Source: Parachlorella kessleri
Taxonomy: Eukaryota; Chlorophyta; Trebouxiophyceae; Chlorellales; Chlorellaceae
Direction of reading: 5' to 3'
Assembly: GCA_001598975.1 (NCBI GenBank)
Contig: BBXU01001748.1
Coordinates: 1-15,359, forward strand
DNA: 15,359 bases
The notes under the pieces were generated by a model, which had not been told where the DNA came from, did not search any database, and saw only the letters and a program-made list of their open reading frames with translations. How positions within the stretch are numbered: the stretch's first letter is position 1; every line of letters begins with the position of its first letter. Shown one piece after another: positions 9,731 to 15,359 of the stretch. The translations under genes were made by a program, and so were the position numbers.

Positions 9731-9775
9731 ATATAATGTCATGGTGAGTCCGTCTCCGGGCTTAGGCAGTATAAG
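9731..9775 (+). promoter_or_regulatory. TATA-like elements upstream of FAN1
   Basis: ATATAA at 9731-9736 and TATAAG at 9770-9775 lie 92 and 53 bases before the chosen ATG at 9823. The second would leave a very short 5' UTR, so the first is the better candidate. Motif and position only. Confidence 0.3.
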
Positions 9776-9822
9776 CAATGCTTGCTTGCCTGGCATTACC
9801 TCCCCATGTGACTGGAGCGAAT

Positions 9823-12800
9823 ATGGCCCTGCGCGGCCAGGGGAGCTTGCAGCAGTTGCTAGGCAAGGGGTTCAAGAAGAGCGGCATCAGGAGGCAAGGC
9901 AGCCTCAAGGAGACGCAAGTGGGAGCCGATTGCCCTTTGATCAGTAATCAGCAGGCACCCTTGCCCTCGGCGCTCGAAAGTCGAACTGCTGCAACCTGCA
10001 ATGGTGACATTGAAGAGCCGGAGGAGGAGGGCGTCCGCTGCCCCATTTGCAAGCAGAAGCTGAGCAGCGATATTGCAGAAATAAACGGCCACGTAGGCAA
10101 GTCACCTGCGGCTCAGGGTAGTGCTCGCTGGGTGGCACAACTTGATGTTGAGCAGGGCTTGACAGGGGGTGTTGGTGGCATTGTCTTGCAGACGCCTGCC
10201 TGACTCGGGGCTCTCTGAAGAAAGGGCGACAGCAGACGACTCTGCTGCAGTTTACCAGCCGCCGCCTTCAGCAGCAGCGTGGTGCTGTCAGCACCAGCGG
10301 AGCCGTGCAGTCACTTTCAGGCACAGATAACATAGCGCTGCTAGATGGCAGGCCAAGCAAGTATCAGACCCCTGTTGGTGGTCAGGTAGGCAGCGAGGCA
10401 GCGTTGGAGCCGTCTGACACCTCCCAGCCAGGGGGAGGGTCACAGGCAGCCCATCAGCACGCGCCAGACAAGTGCAGCTTGGGTAGCCACAGCAGCCCTG
10501 GTGGCTGTGAGCTAGATTCACAACCAGGCCTGCGGCAGCAGCAGCGGCAGGCTGGGCTGGGTCAACCGCGGCATGGCGGTGGCCAGCCGCCGCAGCAGGT
10601 GTCGCATGAAGCATTGCTAACCCAGCCTCCGCAGCAGCGGGATGGCTCCCAGCAGGGGCGATCGGACCTCCTGAGCCAGGGCGGTCGGGCGGCAGCTGCT
10701 GTGCTCAGCATACCCCAGTGCCTGGTGGTGGGCAGGCATTTCCAGGGCGGTGGTGCAGGCGGCGCCAACTGCTGTGCTGGCCAGGTGAGACTTGCAGAGG
10801 CGGAGCAGCTAGGGGAGGCAAAACCTGTCTTGGGGCGCTGCGGCTAGCACCTTGTCGGTGTTACATAAACGTGGCAAGCTTTGGGTACTTAAGGGGACTT
10901 CTCCAAGTGGAGTCAATAACCAAAAGCCGCATAGCATACTCTGCATGCATTCTGGGTCAGTGGCAGCCAGTTCCTCACATCCTCCAGCCCAGCCCAGCTT
11001 CTGCCGTAGACCGTGTGAGTTGCCAGCAGGATTTAACCGGCTGCTTGCCTTGTTACATCACTTTTAAGTCAGGTTAATTTCTTGAACTCGCTCCCCTGCC
11101 CAGCACAGAGGCTGGCGGTGCGCTGGGAGGAGGGCAACCCCCGCGACCCGTACGCCCTGTTAGTCACCCTGGCGCTGTCCGGCGAGCCGCTTGGCCACCT
11201 GCCCTCGGTGGTGGCGAGGCACCTCGCGCCGCTGCTTCGATTCCATGGCGTAGTGGTGGAGGGGGTGGTACTGCAGGATCCCTCCGGAGACAAGGCGCCA
11301 GTCCCGGTAGAGCTGCAGGTTGGTGTGCATGGGTTTGATGGGTGGTGGCATCGGGAGGTGGGTCCTCTGGATCCAACGGGGCTGTTGTGATATGGTGGTT
11401 GCGCAGCTGCTTTCTAGGAGCGCTATAATACAGCCACTGGAGACAAGATAGATAAAAGATATTGACGCTTCTCACATTGTTTGCTGCATACGTGGGCACG
11501 GCTGCCGGCTGCCTGGAAACTGCCCACTTTGATGGAGGAGGGAATCCAATAGCAGATACAGTTAATCAACTGCGCTGCAGGTCACCTTACGAGGCCCTCC
11601 TCTCAGCCCCTCGCCCAAGGCGCGGCCAAAGCTTGAGGCGACTGTGCAGCGGGCGCAGCAGGCAGCGGCGGAGCATGCGCAGCGGCAGGGCGCCGGGGGA
11701 CTCACCACGGGCAGCCGGCTGCGTGCCAACTTCTTGACTGTCATGGACACTGTGCTAGAGCATGACGCGCACCTGTTGGACGGCGCAGAGCTCGGCTTTG
11801 CAGACGCCTTCCGGGTGGGTCACAGGTCCATATCAAGGGTGGCAGGGTAGTGCGATTTGAGAGTCAAGGGTGAACTGTGCGACACTGCTGGATGGTATGA
11901 AATGCCAAGGCTGCGTGCATGGCTGCGCTGCGTGTTGAATGGTATCCCGTGGGTTGCATGCCATGCTGACGTCGAGCAGGTAGAGGTGGTTAGTAGGGGA
12001 CCTGGGTCCGTGTTTCATGGCTCCTGAGGTCATAGAGTGCCTGGAGAGGGTCAGGGTTGTGTGTTAATCTTCATGAAGACACTGGCCAAGCTTGACCCAG
12101 CAAAGACAAATAGTGTGGCTACGGGGCCTCCAGAGCTCAGCCCGACGCTGCTGACGGCACCATGCTTGAATGTTATCATGGCAGGATCTGGACCCTGCTG
12201 CCGCCTGCCTGCTCCTTCGGCTTTTCCAGAGGAGGGGTCCCTGGTTCCGCGTGGGCACGCTGAGCTACGCCGAGGTGCCTGACGTGCCTGCTGCGCTGCT
12301 GGCGCTGTGTACAGCGGGCCTAGCGCACATTGTGCAAGCCGACGGCAGCCTGCACAGCTGCGCCCACAGTGCAGCCGAGCTGGCGCAGCCATCAATAGCT
12401 GCGGCGACACCTACAAGGGCGGCTGTAGCAGGGCTTCAGCAGTCTGCAGTGGAGGTGGCGCCCTCATTTATTGGTGTTGCTGACGAGGCGCACAGCAAGG
12501 CATCTGAGGAACCCTTGGCAGGCTGCGCGGCTGCAGCTGCTCCTAGCTCTTGCGGGGACTCAGATGACAGCTGGGAGGTTGAGGAAGTGGCCGAGCAGGG
12601 CGAGCAGCAGAGTGAGGCGCTGAGTGGGTGTGGGGGTGCCAGCAGGGCCGGCGAGCCAGGCGAAGCAGCCGCCACAGGTGACCGCACGCTGCGCCACGCC
12701 ACCTCATCTCTGGAGGATTGGCAGCAGTGCACGCGGCACGAGGGTCAGCAGCAGCAGCAACGACGGGAGCGGGAGGCACCAGACCCGCCGGCGCAGAGAG

Positions 12801-15029
12801 AGCTTGTCACGATCTCCTGGCAAGGCCTGGCCGACCTGCTGACTGTGCCGGAGCTGGGCGCCGTGCTGGTGGTGCTGGCGGGGCTGGCAGGCGGCAGGGG
12901 CGCTGCCGGCGGGGCGGTGGCATCAAGGGCTGCCGGCGGCGGCAACCGCAGCCAAGTGTTGGAGGCGCTCAAAGCGCTGGCAGGCAGGGACGAGGCAGCC
13001 ACCAGGCAGGCTCTGCTGCAGGCCACAGGTGGGACGGATTTTTGTGAAGGGTGGCAGGTAGTGCTAACAGAGGGTGAGGGGCGAAGTCCACTGGTAGGGC
13101 TTGATGCTCTGGGGTCTTGCCTGCGTTGTGACCCAGCAGTTCTCCAGAGGTGGGTTGCCGCTGTGAACGCCCGTCGGTGTTAAAGCACGCAGAGGAGCAT
13201 GTTCGGTGGGGGTGCGCTGGGCTGCATGTGCAGGAGCACCTCTGCCACTGCCAGTGAGGGAGCTTGCAAAGCATGGTGCGCTGTTAGGGCAGTGCTAGGG
13301 CAAGCGCAAGGGATGTGTCGAGTCTGGAGGAAAGCAGGTCAGCTCTGTGTCAGCCGCTGGAAGTAGTGCTAAACTTGCAGGGGACGTGGTCAAGCTGTCG
13401 GCCTGGTGCTGCAACGCCATCAACCGCTTCCAGCGCCTCTTCTTTCTCAACGAGGGCCACTCACTCTCACACGTAAGGCCGAGGCTGTCACTGGCAACTC
13501 CCGAAGCCAGAGGGTGTGCACAAGCCTTCACTGTTCGCTGCAGTCCTTGGAAGCAATAGTGCCTTGGAAAGGCACGGCCGCCTTCTGCATCCATTGGTCA
13601 GGAAGGAAGTGGGAAGTGCTGCTGCCAATTGTTAGAAATCTTAGAAGTAGTTGAGCTTGGCTTGTTTATCTTAGTGATAGCACTCATTTCCCTTGGTTGC
13701 CAACCAATTTACTTGTTGATTTGGAGCCCGCCTTGCGTTCCCTGATGTTGGGCGCACCCCAACCCCTGCACAGTTCTTGGCTGTGGACCTGGGAGGTGTG
13801 CGCTACCCCCGCTACCAAGTCTGGCGCAGCCGCAGCGCGTTTGCTAGCCGTGAAGCGCTGCTGCGGTACGAGTCGGCGCTAAGGCATGCTGAGGCACTCA
13901 CAGATGCTGTCGAGGTGGGTTGGCCTGCTGGCTTGTGTGGTTGGTGCTCTCACCATCCGCTCTACTTATGGAACAATGCTCTCAGCTGGTGACCGGTGGC
14001 GCCGAGCCAACAGGGTGCTATAAAAGTGTGGTTCCTCTGTGGTACCCAGCACGGATGTTGCACGCAGCCAAGCCACACTGCTGCTGGTTGGACATAAAGG
14101 CCAGCTGCATGGTGTGATCGCCTGCCTGTCCTGCAGGTGGGAGACGAGGACATGGCTGAGCAGGTGCTGCAGCACGCCTGGGCTGCGCTAGATACCGGGG
14201 AGCACAAGCAGCTAGGTGACGGAGGGGCCGAGCTGCCACTCTTTCTCAAGCGCTTCAATGCAGGTGGGCTCCAAGGTTGCGGAAGCAAAGTGACGGCAGC
14301 AACATGCATTGCCGAGCTGGGTTGGACCCTTGGCATGTTGGCAACATGCACGGACTAGGATGCCATAGGAGTGCGTACGGATCAGTGGCTTGGCGCGCTG
14401 TGGCAAGCCCTCTTGCAGGCGCTGTTTTCCCCGTAGTGCAACACTCGGTGCATCGGCTAGCTTTGCGCTGCCCTGGGCTTCATCATTTCATCAGCATGCT
14501 ATGTCAGTCAGTATGGTTCGCCTGTCTCGGCTGCGTACTACCCGTAGGTTGGGTATACTGCATGATGGCCACGCTGGGTGTGTCCCTGCTGGAGCGCGGG
14601 CGTAAGTACCAGGAAGCCATCGAGAGGCTGCAGCAGCTGCTGGGTGCGTGCGGGTGACGGCTTGTTCCTGCTTGAAGCCGCGGGTTGACTTTTGGTTTTG
14701 GCGGCAAGGGCTGGTGCCTTGCATTGCTGTGCTGTTGCGGGCTGTGTGCGACAGAACCCCGCAGGGTAGGTATATCTGTGCAGGGCCTTGCATGCTGGGT
14801 ATGTACCCTCAAGACTTGATCATGTGGCCCTAACACCGTGCCATGCTCATTTCCACAGGCGGGGAATGCTGCCCCAGCCGGCGCGGCGAGTGGTGGCTGC
14901 GGCTGTCGCTCGACAGCGAGCACCTGGGCAGGGGGCAGGCCTCGCTGGAGATTGCCGAGGCGGCCCTGGCCGACGAGTGGCTGTCACACGGCGACAGGCT
15001 GGCGCTGCAGCGGCGGGTGCTGCGGCTAG
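9823..15029 (+). CDS. FAN1: FAN1-type DNA repair nuclease, 3'-truncated by the window end
   Basis: FAN1 is a structure-specific 5' flap endonuclease and exonuclease that unhooks DNA interstrand crosslinks. Ten exons: 9823-10096, 10192-10784, 11109-11318, 11581-11814, 12185-13028, 13381-13472, 13774-13914, 14137-14263, 14548-14643 and 14859-15029. They join in frame to 927 codons plus one base. Domains in order: N-terminal MALRGQGSLQQLLGK; UBZ4 finger (C73, C76, H90, C94); PIP-like QTTLLQFT (106-113); HIRAN (about 268-359); FAN1 core with NFLTVMDTVLE, LLLRLFQRRGPWFRV and a SAP-like LLTVPELGAVL segment (from about 650); RLFFLNEG; FLAVDLGGVRYPRYQVW; TPR-like helices with GWVYCMMATLGVSLLERG and RLALQRRVLRLG. 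A low-complexity insert of about 150 residues (490-640) interrupts the core. The VRR-NUC nuclease domain must lie beyond the window; the last intron starts at 15030. Start 9823 is chosen over the in-frame ATG at 9778 because MALRGQGSL resembles plant FAN1 N-termini. Intron 1 is GC-AG and the others GT-AG; introns hold nothing else recognisable. Confidence 0.93.
10039..10256 (+). other. UBZ4 ubiquitin-binding zinc finger followed by a PIP-box-like motif
   Basis: CPIC (10039-10050) supplies two zinc ligands, and INGHV then D-A-C supplies the His and last Cys, with H-x3-C spacing restored only after removing intron 10097-10191. UBZ4 fingers recruit FAN1 to monoubiquitinated FANCD2 or PCNA. Twelve residues after the last Cys, QTTLLQFT at 10233-10256 resembles a PCNA-interacting Q-x-x-h-x-x-aromatic box, flanked by basic residues (KKGR before, SRR after). 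Confidence 0.85.
10097..10191 (+). other. GC-AG intron within the UBZ4 codons of FAN1
   Basis: The donor is AG|GCAAGT, the consensus of the rare GC-AG class, and the acceptor is TCTTGCAG. It is a phase-1 intron of 95 bases. Splicing here rebuilds HVDAC and restores the fourth zinc ligand. Confidence 0.85.
10719..11318 (+). other. HIRAN domain of FAN1 (split by intron 10785-11108)
   Basis: The first strand, CLVVGRHF, ends exon 2. Exon 3 gives RLAVRWEEGNPRDPYALLV, GHLPSVVARHLAPLL and GVVVEGVVL, matching the HIRAN pattern (V-G-x-x-F, then NP-x-DP-x-A, then G-x-LP-x-x-x-A-x-x-L-x-P-L). HIRAN domains bind DNA ends, notably 3' ends in HLTF, and occur fused to VRR-NUC in some eukaryotes. Animal FAN1 lacks it. 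Confidence 0.85.
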
Positions 15030-15359
15030 GTGAGCTGCTGCAGCAGTTGCATTATCAACCCATCGCTGGGCCGGTGTTGGGGTTGCATCCGTGAATGCCC
15101 CGTCAGCATCGGGGTAGAGAGTCTGGCAGGGGTTGGGTGTAGACATGGCAGGGGCAGCTCTGGCTGCTGGTGGCGTTCCACAATGACAGGCTGGCCCCTG
15201 GCAATTGTAGTTGCAGCTGGGTAAGCTGGTGGTGTGCTGTCTGGCCCTGGTGGTTGGGAATACGTTCCTTAGCCGTTGACTTGCCCGGTCTTCTGATGGC
15301 CTCCTCTTGGGCCCCGCACTGAGCCCTGCCCCCCCCCCCACACACACACACACACCTCC
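15030..15359 (+). other. Start of FAN1 intron 10, running off the window
   Basis: The donor is AG|GTGAGC. I see no FAN1-like exon in these 330 bases: there is no match to the Pro/Arg/Trp-rich segment that normally follows the RRVLRLG helix. The next coding exon is therefore probably beyond the window. Confidence 0.6.
15329..15355. repeat. C11 run plus (CA)n microsatellite
   Basis: Eleven C (15329-15339) run directly into a CA dinucleotide repeat at the window edge. Low complexity; length may be unreliable. Confidence 0.9.

Larger units (their letters stand above)
7903..9822. other. Intergenic region between the RWP-RK gene and FAN1, probably including a long 3' UTR
   Basis: No convincing gene was found. 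Bases of roughly 8160-9250 are T-richer and less GC-rich than the flanking coding sequence and hold several unrelated short frames, for example one of 126 codons at 8865-9245 and a stop-bounded frame at about 8545-8755. None shows a recognisable domain or continues across a plausible splice. An AATAAA/TGTAA pair at 9168-9183 would fit the end of a 1.3-kb 3' UTR. A decayed transposon is another possibility. The last 340 bases hold a direct repeat, a G15 run and TATA-like elements. Confidence 0.5.

Noticed and set aside
9778..9822. Upstream in-frame ATG for FAN1 adding 15 residues
   Set aside because: The internal Met at 9823 begins a segment resembling plant FAN1 N-termini, and 9778 overlaps the region of the TATAAG element. 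It remains possible.
4558..12590. Shared acidic word SDDWEL (4612-4629) in the RWP-RK protein and SDDSWEV (12561-12581) in FAN1
   Set aside because: Short and within low-complexity acidic patches; could be chance, so no functional link is claimed.
13029..13183. Extension of FAN1 exon 5 to a stop at 13183
   Set aside because: This reads through an intron. Using the GTGGGA donor at 13029 joins in phase to exon 13381-13472 and restores FAN1-like sequence (RLFFLNEG).
1..15359. Search for tRNA, rRNA, CRISPR, intact transposase, reverse transcriptase or viral genes
   Set aside because: Nothing recognisable was seen by eye on either strand; short RNAs could be missed without computation.

Overview
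The window looks like nuclear DNA from a green alga (Chlorophyta). I infer this from GC-rich coding sequence, many short GT-AG introns (roughly 90-515 bases), low-complexity Ala/Gln/Gly/Pro-rich proteins with CAG-rich codons, TGTAA-type candidate poly(A) signals, and the gene content: a single-domain RWP-RK regulator and a plant-type FAN1 nuclease carrying a HIRAN domain. I cannot place it to class or genus. No prokaryotic operons, tRNA or rRNA genes, CRISPR arrays or intact transposons were seen.

Three genes lie head-to-tail on the + strand. (1) Bases 1-1933 hold the 3' part of a gene for a probably secreted or wall protein: alternating-Ala segments, a Pro/Ser/Gly linker and a C-terminal eight-cysteine module that I do not recognise. 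(2) Bases 3352-7902 hold a seven-exon gene for a 1006-residue RWP-RK protein. The DNA-binding motif occupies the first ~70 residues and the rest is low complexity. Every exon junction keeps the reading frame. (3) Bases 9823-15029 hold ten exons (927 codons plus 1 base) of a FAN1 (Fanconi-associated nuclease 1) homologue, in the order UBZ4 zinc finger, PIP-box-like motif, HIRAN domain, FAN1 core/SAP-like region and TPR-like helices. The VRR-NUC catalytic domain is not in the window and should lie just downstream.

The intergenic stretches (1934-3351 and 7903-9822) hold no convincing genes. The first has a perfect 11-bp inverted repeat and a cluster of GTAC-core motifs upstream of the RWP-RK gene. 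The second is probably a long 3' UTR with an AATAAA/TGTAA pair, then a short segment bracketed by an 18-bp direct repeat and a run of 15 G just before FAN1.

The three products do not form an obvious pathway: wall or secreted protein, transcription factor and DNA interstrand-crosslink repair nuclease. I found no evidence for a wholly new system. The most interesting points are the atypical RWP-RK signature (RWPYCRK), the GC-AG intron that splits the FAN1 zinc finger, a PCNA-binding-like motif beside that finger, and the unrecognised Cys module.
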